Positions 7,990-15,808 of a stretch of 64,000 bases of DNA are shown piece after piece. Every line of letters starts with the position of its first letter. Positions within the stretch are counted from its first letter, which is position 1. The stretch lies in contig WQSG01000003.1 of assembly GCA_009788055.1 (NCBI GenBank), positions 25,051 to 89,050 of the forward strand. Reading direction: 5' to 3'. The DNA comes from Defluviitaleaceae bacterium. Lineage in GTDB: Bacteria; Bacillota; Clostridia; Lachnospirales; WQUN01. Under the pieces are notes generated by a model that did not search any database, was not told where the DNA came from, and saw only the letters and a list, made by a program, of their open reading frames with translations. The translations under genes and the position numbers were made by a program.

Positions 7990-8173
7990 CTCTCTTTTTT
8001 TTCATGGTTTTTATTTGGTGTACCAGCATCAGCCCCGCGAGGACGATTACTATTACCATGAAAATTACATATAGCGTCACAGGCAATGCGCCCAAGGGGG
8101 TAACGATGTAACTGCTTATGGCGTGGGGCGTAGTTTCTACTAATCCACCGCAGGTTTTGCAATAATCACTCAT
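7973..8173 (-). CDS. Small membrane protein with N-terminal Cys pair
   Basis: A 66-aa protein: MSDYCKTCGGLVETTP at the front (CxxC), one strong membrane segment (about residues 27-53, ALPVTLYVIFMVIVIVLAGL) and a short Lys/Arg tail. The start is at the ATG at 8173, as a TTG two codons upstream lacks support. It overlaps the excisionase-like gene by 17 bases. Function is unknown. Confidence 0.6.
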   Translation of the reverse strand: MSDYCKTCGGLVETTPHAISSYIVTPLGALPVTLYVIFMVIVIVLAGLMLVHQIKTMKKKRGDTNA

Positions 8174-8185
8174 AGGCAACCATCC

Positions 8186-8598
8186 TCATACAACAACGGC
8201 CTCTGCCCAAAACCCGCGCTTGCCTTCGTTTTTACAGCGGTTTTCTTCCATGCTTTTAGCATAGTCAGGGTGATAGCGTTCTCGTACCCATTCACGCCCA
8301 GCGATAATTGCCGCAATAAGTTCGTCAATTTGGGAGAAGTTGAAGTACTGCCGCCACACATTTTCATGCTTAACAAGCCGCTTCCCGCTGTAGCCCTTTA
8401 ATAAATTGTAGGTGTACGTTAGGTGCTTTTTGCCGCTATGCCGGATATTCGCAAGCTGTAGGCGATGCCATAATCCAATTTTAGATAAACGCTTTCGGTG
8501 GTGTAGGCGTTGTACCTTTGCACAGTGAAGCCTTCGGCCTTTAGGCGTAGCACCAATTTGTCGGCGAGTTGTTGTATTTCTTTTTTCTTCTTAGGCAT
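8186..8598 (-). pseudogene. Conserved phage protein broken by a one-base frameshift
   Basis: From the ATG at 8598 (AGGAG 10 bases upstream) the frame reads MPKKKKEIQQLADKLVLRLK and on to LDYGIAYSLRIS, then drifts and stops at 8419. The -1 frame picks up exactly there with RHSGKKHLTYTYNLLKGYSG, and runs to a TGA at 8186 with a sensible soluble sequence (WRQYFNFSQIDELIAAII and WVRERYHPDY). Restoring one C at about 8445-8447 gives RIS-R-HSGKKHL, matching the continuous family pattern I know (SIRIS-D-HxGKxHL). So this is one gene of about 137 codons with a 1-bp deletion, or a sequence error. Confidence 0.72.
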
Positions 8599-8860
8599 TT
8601 TGCGTCTGCTCCTCTCCACCTTCATGTCCGACAATTGCCGCCGCAATTACGGTTGGCACAATTTTTAAGGGGCAAAAGGGGGCGCGACCTTCGCCATCGT
8701 AACCACTCGCTTCGCTACGCCCCTGCCATGTTCCTACCGGGTTGCCGGAGTGGTATTTCACATAGCACCTTATCTGTTTTCTGTTGTACCCGGGGGCGGG
8801 TTCACCAAGAAAGCAAGTGGCGCATGATTCCGGCACAGGCATTTCAAGAATTGCCCTCAC
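8591..8860 (-). CDS. Phage protein of unknown function with Cys motif
   Basis: An 89-aa protein starting at a GTG (8860) with GGAGGT 5 bases upstream; the GTGA overlaps the stop of the radical SAM gene. It reads MRAILEMPVPESCATCFLGE with a CxxC pair and a later Cys, an arrangement I know from short phage hypotheticals. No membrane segment. Coupling suggests coexpression with the radical SAM protein. Confidence 0.6.
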   Translation of the reverse strand: MRAILEMPVPESCATCFLGEPAPGYNRKQIRCYVKYHSGNPVGTWQGRSEASGYDGEGRAPFCPLKIVPTVIAAAIVGHEGGEEQTQNA

Positions 8861-9573
8861 GTTGCACCTCCCATAGCTTTCCGCAGGTCGTCTTTGATGT
8901 AGTAATTTCGACCGTACTCTATGCACTTCCGCTCAATTTCACGCCCGACTTTCCCCCAGTCTGCTTTGTGCTTTACATAGTGTAGCTTGCCGATTTTGAA
9001 CATATCCACAAAATCATACTCCGCAATGCCCTTGATAACGACATGGGCGTTCAATATCGGCTCGTATGAAATCCATGTTTTGATACCGCGCTTCTTTGCG
9101 CGTTCGAGCGACTGTACGCGCTCTTTGACAATGGCGGCGTTTGGCTCGGGGTTTTTATTCATTGCATAGTGTCCCGCGATGCTCACCCCGAACCAATCTT
9201 CCGCGTCCAAGAGGTCAAAATCACGCTCTGCACGAACGCCGCCCTTTGTGAGAATCTGCACGTTGTTTCCTGCGGCTTTTATTGCCTGTATAATTTCGCG
9301 GGTTGGCGTGGTATCAATTTCCGTAGGGTAAGGGTCACAAGAAAAGCAAATATGAATCAATTTCCCTGTGATTTGTTCGCGGTCAATTTGCCGCTTGGTG
9401 GCTTCGACAATATCCTTGCGCGGTTCGACGACGGAATGAAATGTCTCGCGGTCACGCTTTAGCACTTGCGGCGCGTAACAATAGGTACAGCGATGGGGGC
9501 AGCCTGTATAAATATTTAGAGCCAGTTCGCCGTATTCCTTGGCGCGTCCGCTTGGTTTATAGATTGGTTTCAT
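8857..9573 (-). CDS. Radical SAM protein, SplB/Rv2578c-like (phage)
   Basis: A 238-aa protein with the [4Fe-4S] triad C25-x3-C29-x2-C32 in YTGCPHRCTYCYAP, as in the spore photoproduct lyase-like radical SAM group (COG1533). A CFSCDPYPTEID block and TKGG follow, then a barrel-like remainder ending GRNYYIKDDLRKAM. The start at 9573 is chosen because GGTGGAG precedes it; an upstream frame extension lacks a site. Substrate is unknown: it is shorter than true spore photoproduct lyase, so DNA-lesion repair is only one option; modification of a phage nucleotide or protein is another. Confidence 0.85.
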   Translation of the reverse strand: MKPIYKPSGRAKEYGELALNIYTGCPHRCTYCYAPQVLKRDRETFHSVVEPRKDIVEATKRQIDREQITGKLIHICFSCDPYPTEIDTTPTREIIQAIKAAGNNVQILTKGGVRAERDFDLLDAEDWFGVSIAGHYAMNKNPEPNAAIVKERVQSLERAKKRGIKTWISYEPILNAHVVIKGIAEYDFVDMFKIGKLHYVKHKADWGKVGREIERKCIEYGRNYYIKDDLRKAMGGAT

Positions 9574-9827
9574 TTGTCTCCACCCTCTCGCGGTTGATAG
9601 CATATTTCCGGGCTGTAAAAAATATCGAAATCGTGGCGACACTCGGATTTCTTGCTACAAGTAGTGCAGTCATTTACATAGGCGACTTCACAAACAGTAA
9701 TGTCGCAATTGCCACAGGGCGTGAAATCCTCAACGCCGCAACCACACTCGTATTTGGAATTGCACAGGCCATCATAGCCGTGTTCTTCCAAATAGCTTCT
9801 GATAATTTCACTCACCGTCATAGCCAT
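9570..9827 (-). CDS. Cys-rich phage protein
   Basis: An 85-aa protein: MAMTVSEIIRSYLEEHGYDG and then about ten cysteines, including CGCG, CGNC, CEVAYVNDC and a CxxC. This helix-then-Cys-cluster layout is a recurring phage hypothetical family. It probably binds zinc or an Fe-S cluster. GGAGG lies just before the start at 9827 (9821 is a possible alternative). It overlaps the radical SAM gene by 4 bases. Confidence 0.65.
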   Translation of the reverse strand: MAMTVSEIIRSYLEEHGYDGLCNSKYECGCGVEDFTPCGNCDITVCEVAYVNDCTTCSKKSECRHDFDIFYSPEICYQPREGGDK

Positions 9828-10197
9828 GCCCCCCTCCACAGTCGTTGCACTCTTGACACATAGAGTGTCCGTATTCCAGATTTTCAGGATTGGTTATTGT
9901 GCAGTATTTTTTTGTGTGCCACTCGTGTTTGTAATTTTCCCATGCCGTATCGAAGTCGTCACACGCGGCTTGCGGTGTTCCACCAAAACCGGCAACTCCG
10001 GTGTGCAAATCACCGTACAGGCAAATGTAGCCGACTTTGTGCCTTGACACAGTTGCACCATACAAAATGTGAGGTTTAATCTTTTTGCCTTCCGCGTACT
10101 TCAAATCTTGCCGTAAGCCAATGAACTCGTCCTTAATCCACTTAATCAAAGACTTTATCTCTGACATTATTTTGCCTTTAATTTCATCACCCGGCAT
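9808..10197 (-). CDS. Phage protein of unknown function
   Basis: A 129-aa soluble protein: MPGDEIKGKIMSEIKSLIKW, a central VGYICLYGDLHTGVAGFGG segment and a C-terminal Cys/His cluster (CQECNDCGGGH). The start at 10197 has GGAG at 8 bases and overlaps the C5-methylase end by 11 bases. An alternative ATG lies ten codons in. No family recognised. Confidence 0.5.
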   Translation of the reverse strand: MPGDEIKGKIMSEIKSLIKWIKDEFIGLRQDLKYAEGKKIKPHILYGATVSRHKVGYICLYGDLHTGVAGFGGTPQAACDDFDTAWENYKHEWHTKKYCTITNPENLEYGHSMCQECNDCGGGHGYDGE

Positions 10198-11674
10198 TTT
10201 CTTCACTCCAATCCAATTTAGTTCCACATAATTCCGGCAAATTTGCCCTTACAAGTGCTTCCGCGAACGGTGGCGGCACGGCGTTTCCGCATCGAGCGAC
10301 CTGCGCGGATTTAGTTATGGGTTTTCCATCGGGCCCTGTTTCTATTGCATAATCCGGCGGGAAGCCCTGTGCGTTAAATAATTCGCGTGGGGTAAGCATT
10401 CGCAGGCCTATGTCGGAGATGGCGTATTGTTCGCCGTGGATTTTTAATAACTGTGTTCGTATTTCGCCGAAGTGGCCGTTAGCCGCCGTTATTGTATTAA
10501 GCGGTTCTGTGAGATTTTGACCGCCGCGTGAATAACCGTTTCGGAAAATTGTCAAATGCGAGGTTACAAGCGCGTTGTGGTCTATGGCGGTTACTGTGTT
10601 GAGGGGTTCGGTTAAGGCGTTGCCACTTCCTTGGTGGCCACCGCTGTAATATTTCGACATGAACGCCATTACCAAGCCGTAGCGATTCGCGCCATCTGCT
10701 GTCAAAAGGGGACGCGACAAATCTTGACCGCGAACTTCGCGACTCGACTGTTCGCCGTGGTATTGAATAAGCGTTGGGGCGACAAGACCGTACCCGTTCA
10801 CAGATGTAATTGTGCCGAGAGGTTCTTTACTTCGCTTTGGGGCGTTGTCGAATTTGAAATCAACGATGAATGGCTCCGGGTTTTCAAATACAAATTTTTT
10901 CAATCCCCGCGCTATGCGTCGGAGCGTTGCATCGGCAAGGGGGCGAACTGCACGAAGCCCGTACTGCGCGAATATTTCTTCCGACGTTGCAAATATCGAA
11001 GGACATGGAAGCGTCCATTCGATAATCTCTGCCGCCGTGCGCCAAGGCTTTAATTTGCCGCGCCGTACTGCATCACTTTTCGGGTCGCCGTAGGTGGGCT
11101 TTGGCCATGTTATTTGGCAACCGTCGCACCGGGCAATTAGGAAAAATCGCTTGCGGATGGTGGGTGCGCCGTAGTCACAAGCTTTTAATTCGCGGAAATC
11201 TACAGTATATCCGTGATCCCGCAGGGCGTTTATAAAACTGTTAAACGTGCGACCGGACTGCCCTTTTATTGGTCTGCCGTCTGCGACAGGCCCCCACGTT
11301 TTAAACTCCTCCACATTTTCAAGGATTATCACACGGGGTCGCACGGTGGCAGCCCATCGGACTGCAACCCACGCCAACCCGCGAATATCTTTGTCTACAG
11401 GCTTACCGCCTTTTGCTTTGGAAAAATGCTTGCAGTCCGGCGAAAACCATGCCAACGCGACGGGTTTTCCCCGCGTTACCTTGCGTGGGTCTACATTCCA
11501 TACGCTTTCGCAAAAATGCCGAGTAAGCGGATGGTTTACCATGTGCATTGCAATGGCGGCGGGGTCATGGTTTATGGCAATGTCTACACGCCGTCCCGTT
11601 GCAAGTTCAATTCCCGTGCTTGCCCCGCCGCCGCCTGCGAAATTGTCAATTATGAGTTCGCGTTGTAGCTTCAT
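10187..11674 (-). CDS. C5-cytosine DNA methyltransferase (phage)
   Basis: A 495-aa enzyme with motif I NFAGGGGASTGIE (11-23), motif IV SPDCKHFSKA with catalytic Cys81, motif VI ENVEEF (119-124), the motif VIII-like IRKRFFLIA, and C-terminal QGFPPDY and GNAVPPPFAE (motifs IX/X). The usual Pro-Cys of motif IV is Asp-Cys here, as in a known phage/plasmid subgroup. The target domain contains three short tandem blocks of the type LTEPLNTxTAxxxH. The ATG overlaps the previous stop (ATGA). Expected to methylate phage DNA against host restriction. Confidence 0.92.
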   Translation of the reverse strand: MKLQRELIIDNFAGGGGASTGIELATGRRVDIAINHDPAAIAMHMVNHPLTRHFCESVWNVDPRKVTRGKPVALAWFSPDCKHFSKAKGGKPVDKDIRGLAWVAVRWAATVRPRVIILENVEEFKTWGPVADGRPIKGQSGRTFNSFINALRDHGYTVDFRELKACDYGAPTIRKRFFLIARCDGCQITWPKPTYGDPKSDAVRRGKLKPWRTAAEIIEWTLPCPSIFATSEEIFAQYGLRAVRPLADATLRRIARGLKKFVFENPEPFIVDFKFDNAPKRSKEPLGTITSVNGYGLVAPTLIQYHGEQSSREVRGQDLSRPLLTADGANRYGLVMAFMSKYYSGGHQGSGNALTEPLNTVTAIDHNALVTSHLTIFRNGYSRGGQNLTEPLNTITAANGHFGEIRTQLLKIHGEQYAISDIGLRMLTPRELFNAQGFPPDYAIETGPDGKPITKSAQVARCGNAVPPPFAEALVRANLPELCGTKLDWSEENAG

Positions 11675-12108
11675 GGTCTATACCAATGAGGAACGTACAC
11701 ATTGATATATCCGTTGGAATCGGGGGTAATTGCCGATTCGTGGTCGCGGAAGCACTCCGGGTAGCGATATCTGTTCCAACGCTCGTCTTTGCGGCTAAAC
11801 CAAATTTGCAACCAGATATAGTGCAGTTTCTTGGCTTGGGTTTTGAGTTTGTTAAGAGTTTCGTCGTCAATCGCGAAATCGCCAAAGAATCTTACGGTTA
11901 ATTCTTCGTCGAAAACAAACTGCATGGAGATTTCGTTTTTCTTTGCGGCGGAATCACCTTCCAGCGACATTTGCATCGTATTCTCAAGGCTCGGAGTTAT
12001 GGTAAACATCATGGGGAATCGTTCTTTTTTGACGCTAAACTCCAGCCCGTTATTTTCACAGAGAATTTCGAGTTTTTCATACGCAGCATTCCATTTATTG
12101 TCTAGCAT
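11671..12108 (-). CDS. Phage protein of unknown function
   Basis: A 145-aa soluble protein, alpha/beta in character, ending IYVPHWYRP-like (YINVYVPHWYRP). No Cys motif, signal or membrane segment. GGGAGGTG precedes the ATG. It overlaps DUF1064 upstream and the C5-methylase downstream, so it belongs to this translation chain. I do not recognise the family. Confidence 0.6.
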   Translation of the reverse strand: MLDNKWNAAYEKLEILCENNGLEFSVKKERFPMMFTITPSLENTMQMSLEGDSAAKKNEISMQFVFDEELTVRFFGDFAIDDETLNKLKTQAKKLHYIWLQIWFSRKDERWNRYRYPECFRDHESAITPDSNGYINVYVPHWYRP

Positions 12109-12548
12109 GAAAGCACCTCCCGAAAGTCTATCTTTGGATTTTGAAATTCAAACAAATTGCGTTTTACAATGTACGCTTTGTCCTTTGCCGTGGCAGGGGA
12201 TTTTACGTCTTCGACAATAACCATAAATGGCATTGCCCCTTCACCAACCAATCCGTTTATCCACGCAAGCCGATTGGTTTCAATGTCCTTCCCGTTGCCG
12301 GTGTATAACTCTAAATACCTAAAATCCGCCGTATACGTAACCGCCCTGCGTTTTTTAGTTTTTGGTACAAGCGTGAATTTCGGTTGCAATTCGAGTTGGA
12401 GTATTTCCCCTGCCTTTTCAAGCAACTTCAATTCGTGATACCGCAGGGCTTCCGCCTTACTGTCGAAAGTATGACCGTCAAGTGTGGTCTTTTGATTGCC
12501 ATACTTACTGCGGGATTTTCCTTTCGGATAAATTTTTGTGGTAGTCAT
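12102..12548 (-). CDS. DUF1064 protein (phage nuclease-like)
   Basis: A 148-aa protein carrying the DUF1064 pattern: SKYGNQKTTLDGHTFDSKAE, then ELKLLEKAGEI, LELQPKF, TYTADFRYLE and MVIVEDVKSP. The spaced E/D and K residues (SKAEA, ADFRY, VEDVK) resemble the PD-(D/E)XK nuclease core. In phages it sits with replication genes, where a Holliday-junction or other structure-specific nuclease role is suspected. GGGGG lies before the ATG. Confidence 0.85.
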   Translation of the reverse strand: MTTTKIYPKGKSRSKYGNQKTTLDGHTFDSKAEALRYHELKLLEKAGEILQLELQPKFTLVPKTKKRRAVTYTADFRYLELYTGNGKDIETNRLAWINGLVGEGAMPFMVIVEDVKSPATAKDKAYIVKRNLFEFQNPKIDFREVLSC

Positions 12549-13949
12549 TTACACGACCCCCTGTGAAAAAAGATGATGTGTGCCGTCTTGCAGGGCTCTT
12601 TCTTCGTCGGACATTTCGTAGCCGACTTCCAAGAGAAAGGCATAAATGCGGTCTGTATCGGGGCTTTCTTTGTGCTTGCTACTGTGGTCGAAATATTGAG
12701 AACTATAGTTGTTGTCGTCCATGCCATTCACATATGCGGCAACCAAAAGGGCTTTTTCGGATGAGTTCGCAACGGCGTGGTCAACACGAGATTCATCTTC
12801 TGTGTCGTCATTGTTAAAACCAAATCCCATCATTACGGCAAAATCATTAGCCAGTCCCCAATTTCGCCCACCTGAAAGAATTGACTGCGCCGCGAATTTC
12901 ACAATCGCGCTTATGTGATTGGTGGGGTTAAGGTCTTTTATGAATTGCCGCCGCATTTCATAGGCGCGGCGTGATATTTCTTCGAGTTGGGATTTTATGG
13001 CGTTGCGCCGCTCTTGGGCTTCATCTTCTTCGCTTTGCGCTTCAAGTTCGTGCGCCGGGACTGCGCGGAGAAGCCTTATGTTGTGTCCATCATCGAGGAA
13101 GAAATAGTTTACGGTATCGGTATCGCCCGGCATATCGTGCGGAGAATTTGCGTTTAACCATTTTGCAACCCGCAGGGTTTCGTCAATATCGTCATCATCC
13201 GCGATTTCCTCGGCAAAGGTTATAAGCCAATCGCGCAGTTCCCTTCGCTTTTCAGCCAATTTTTCCCTATCGATTGCCGATTTTACTTTCCAATTGAAAT
13301 TAGGTGTGCCGATAACATCCAGTGCCTCGTTTTTCAATTCGGGGTCGGTGATTTTATCCAGTTCGGCGTAATCTTCAAGGGTTGCACCACGGGCTTCAGC
13401 CGCTTTAAATTTTTCTTTGTCGAGAGCGAGAAGTTTTACACGGGTGCGTACTTTGGTTTGGGAAAATCCTGTTTTCTCGGCAATGGATGTAACACTTTCC
13501 CCAAAATCAAGCAATAGCTGTATTCCTTGCGCTTCTTCGTATCTGGTTAGGTCTTCCCGTTGCATATTCTCAAGCAACATGGTCGCTATTTGGGTAGCGT
13601 CGTCCATTTCTACGATGGCGCAGGGTACTTCCGTAAGCCCGGCAAGTTGCGCGGCAGCTGTCCGGCGGTGTCCAATGATTACGGTGTACTCGCCGTGGTT
13701 TTCCCAATGGGCGCAGGGTTCGTGTTTACCTTGAACTGCGCCGGTGTGACCGTCCTTGCATTCCGCATTATTTCGGTTTAGCTTCGCACATGACGCACAG
13801 AATCCCGTCGGAAATTTCGGAACAACGGTTAAGTTTTGCAAAATGCCCTGTGTCTTGATACTTTCTGCCAGTTCGGAAAGGTCCCCTAATTCCAAACGTG
13901 GGTTGTTCGGGTGCGGATGAATTTTGTTGATGTCGATGTTTTGCAGCAT
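12549..13949 (-). CDS. ParB/RepB/Spo0J-family protein (phage)
   Basis: A 466-aa protein. Residues 1-110 are the ParB N-terminal domain (INKIHPHPNNPR, then VIIGHRRTAAAQLAG), interrupted by a Cys-containing insert (CASCAKLNRNNAEC) that may bind zinc. The HTH/KorB-like segment follows (REDLTRYEEAQGIQLLLDFG and IAEKTGFSQTKVRTRVKLL). The C-terminal half is long, acidic and unlike plasmid ParB. With no ParA nearby, a role in regulation or replication rather than partition is more likely. AGGAGG precedes the ATG. Confidence 0.85.
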   Translation of the reverse strand: MLQNIDINKIHPHPNNPRLELGDLSELAESIKTQGILQNLTVVPKFPTGFCASCAKLNRNNAECKDGHTGAVQGKHEPCAHWENHGEYTVIIGHRRTAAAQLAGLTEVPCAIVEMDDATQIATMLLENMQREDLTRYEEAQGIQLLLDFGESVTSIAEKTGFSQTKVRTRVKLLALDKEKFKAAEARGATLEDYAELDKITDPELKNEALDVIGTPNFNWKVKSAIDREKLAEKRRELRDWLITFAEEIADDDDIDETLRVAKWLNANSPHDMPGDTDTVNYFFLDDGHNIRLLRAVPAHELEAQSEEDEAQERRNAIKSQLEEISRRAYEMRRQFIKDLNPTNHISAIVKFAAQSILSGGRNWGLANDFAVMMGFGFNNDDTEDESRVDHAVANSSEKALLVAAYVNGMDDNNYSSQYFDHSSKHKESPDTDRIYAFLLEVGYEMSDEERALQDGTHHLFSQGVV

Positions 13950-13973
13950 GGTTAATCCTCCTATGTTAAATTT

Positions 13974-14858
13974 TTATGAAGCCTTGGAAAGTCGGAACTT
14001 CTCCGCAAATGTAAGGTGACGCGACGGCGCACATTCAGCCGGAGCGAGTGCTTCGGAACGACTGCAAACCAGTTCCCCATCGCGCCGTAGCTTGATTAAA
14101 AGCGTGGGCGTTAATGTGCCACTTTCTTTGAATGAGCCGTGGGGGAGTTCGATTATTTCCGCGCCATGCCCATCAAGCCACTCACGGAACTCCACTGCTT
14201 TTTTGTTGTCGCGCCATTGCCATGATGTACTTGCTACCGAAACCAATATTCCGCCGGGTCGGAGCATTTCAAACGCGGAGCGGATATGAGAGATGTCTTG
14301 TTGTTTGGAAAATGGAGGGTTCATTATGACGTGGGTAAAGTCACTTTTGATTTTGCCGTCGGTGGCTTCTGCTGCGAAATCAAGGAAGTTCACTCCGGTT
14401 ATAGCCGTGTAGGGCTTTTCTTTGAGAAGATTTGCCATATCGGGGTTTAACTCGATGCCAAAAACATTAAATTTCCATGAATTTTCGCCGCAGTATTCCC
14501 AAACCACATCAGCCAAATCACCCTTTCCGATTGACGGCTCCAAAACATTGCTTCCCTCGCACAACTCGGCTATTTCGCACATTTTCACTGCCACATCTCG
14601 CGGCGTAGGGAAAAATTGATACACTTTTTTCATGTCCTCGGTTTCCCCTGTTAAAATCAAGGCTTCCAAGGCTTCTGCTGGGTCATCCTCGAAAATGTGA
14701 CCTTTCGCCGAGCGATTCCACTTGCCGCCGATATTTTCAAGGCATTTGTTGACTGCCGTGTAGACTTTGCGGTCTAACTGCTCAGGCGGCAAAAATACGG
14801 TGTGACCTTCGATGCGGCAATTATCCAAAATCGCCAGTATTTCTTGCGGTATTTTCAC
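13974..14858 (-). CDS. Class I SAM-dependent DNA methyltransferase (adenine type)
   Basis: A 294-aa protein with the SAM-binding motif LEPSIGKGDL (106-115) and the catalytic NPPF (180-183), the gamma-type order seen in Eco57I-like N6-adenine methylases. The PTPRDVAVKM segment before motif I is typical. It starts at a GTG (14858) with GGAGGTG 8 bases upstream; GTGA overlaps the stop of the DnaC-like gene. One of five DNA methyltransferases visible in this prophage. Confidence 0.86.
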   Translation of the reverse strand: MKIPQEILAILDNCRIEGHTVFLPPEQLDRKVYTAVNKCLENIGGKWNRSAKGHIFEDDPAEALEALILTGETEDMKKVYQFFPTPRDVAVKMCEIAELCEGSNVLEPSIGKGDLADVVWEYCGENSWKFNVFGIELNPDMANLLKEKPYTAITGVNFLDFAAEATDGKIKSDFTHVIMNPPFSKQQDISHIRSAFEMLRPGGILVSVASTSWQWRDNKKAVEFREWLDGHGAEIIELPHGSFKESGTLTPTLLIKLRRDGELVCSRSEALAPAECAPSRHLTFAEKFRLSKAS

Positions 14859-15808
14859 TGCTTTTCACCTCCAAGCCCAAGGGCTTTATATAAGTCGTTC
14901 CGATTGCGTTCGCCTTTCTGTATACGCCAACTGCCGCCGGTGACGGGTTGAATCGCACACATTTCCACGATGCGGTCATATATCCGGTTCGACTGGTCGT
15001 ATTGCATTGTTTTTATATCAACCGTCGAAAGATTCACGCGCAGTTCATCAATTCCGAGGTTTGTCGTGATAATTACAGGCTTTTGCGCCCGATACCTCGC
15101 GTCGATAATGCTGTAAAGTTTTTCGTGAGCCCACGGGGTCTTATATTCCACGCCAAGGTCGTCAAGGATTAGCAAACTGGCATCGCTTAAAGTGTTAAGT
15201 ACCGTGACCTCCCCAATATCCCCATGCTTGTTGTAGTTGTCTTTGATAATCGCCAAGATGCGCGATACCGAAATTGCAAGGACTGACTTTCCGCGAGAGT
15301 AAAGTTCATTGGCAATTGCGAAGGATGCGAAGGTTTTACCGCTTCCCGCTTTGCCGTATAGAAGCAAGCCACGATTATTGGCAAAAACATCTTCCCAATT
15401 TTCAGCATAACTTGTAGCAAGGTCGTAAAGGTCGCGGTTGTCGGCGCGGTGCTTCCAGTTAGAAAAGGTCGCACTTTCGAATTGTTTATCCATCAGCGAG
15501 TAAACCCGAAATTTATTAAGCCGCCGCCGAAGTTCTGCGGCTTGCGCCCGTTCATCTTCGCGTTTACGCTCCTCTTCCTTGCACTTGCACATCACGCGCA
15601 CTCGGCGCATGACATCTAAAAGCACAAGGTCTTTTTCCGTTGGGAAGCCGCAGTTTTCGCAAATCGCTATAGGCTTATTGAAATCAGCTTTTGCGCCAAG
15701 GGTTATCATTGTGGCGATGGATACGCATTCGGGGTCGTCACTCGGTCGGGATGTTGCGGTATGGGTCGTCGTCTGTGCCGATGTTAGGCACTCCGCCAAT
15801 GCTTGCAT
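14855..15808 (-). CDS. DnaC/DnaI-like helicase loader ATPase
   Basis: A 317-aa AAA+ protein. An N-terminal zinc-type region has C50-x2-C53 and C74-x-C76, followed by a charged helix, Walker A GKAGSGKT (152-159) and Walker B LLILDDLG. This is the phage DnaC/DnaI/IstB pattern. It should load the replicative helicase onto phage origins. The start at 15808 has a GGGAGGG ribosome site and lies 71 bases inside the preceding gene, so the two are coupled. Confidence 0.9.
   Translation of the reverse strand: MQALAECLTSAQTTTHTATSRPSDDPECVSIATMITLGAKADFNKPIAICENCGFPTEKDLVLLDVMRRVRVMCKCKEEERKREDERAQAAELRRRLNKFRVYSLMDKQFESATFSNWKHRADNRDLYDLATSYAENWEDVFANNRGLLLYGKAGSGKTFASFAIANELYSRGKSVLAISVSRILAIIKDNYNKHGDIGEVTVLNTLSDASLLILDDLGVEYKTPWAHEKLYSIIDARYRAQKPVIITTNLGIDELRVNLSTVDIKTMQYDQSNRIYDRIVEMCAIQPVTGGSWRIQKGERNRNDLYKALGLGGEKQ

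Noticed and set aside
8170..8376. 68-aa frame MLSMKMCGGSTST type
   Set aside because: Another frame over the same bases continues the broken phage gene at 8186-8598 with much better family character.
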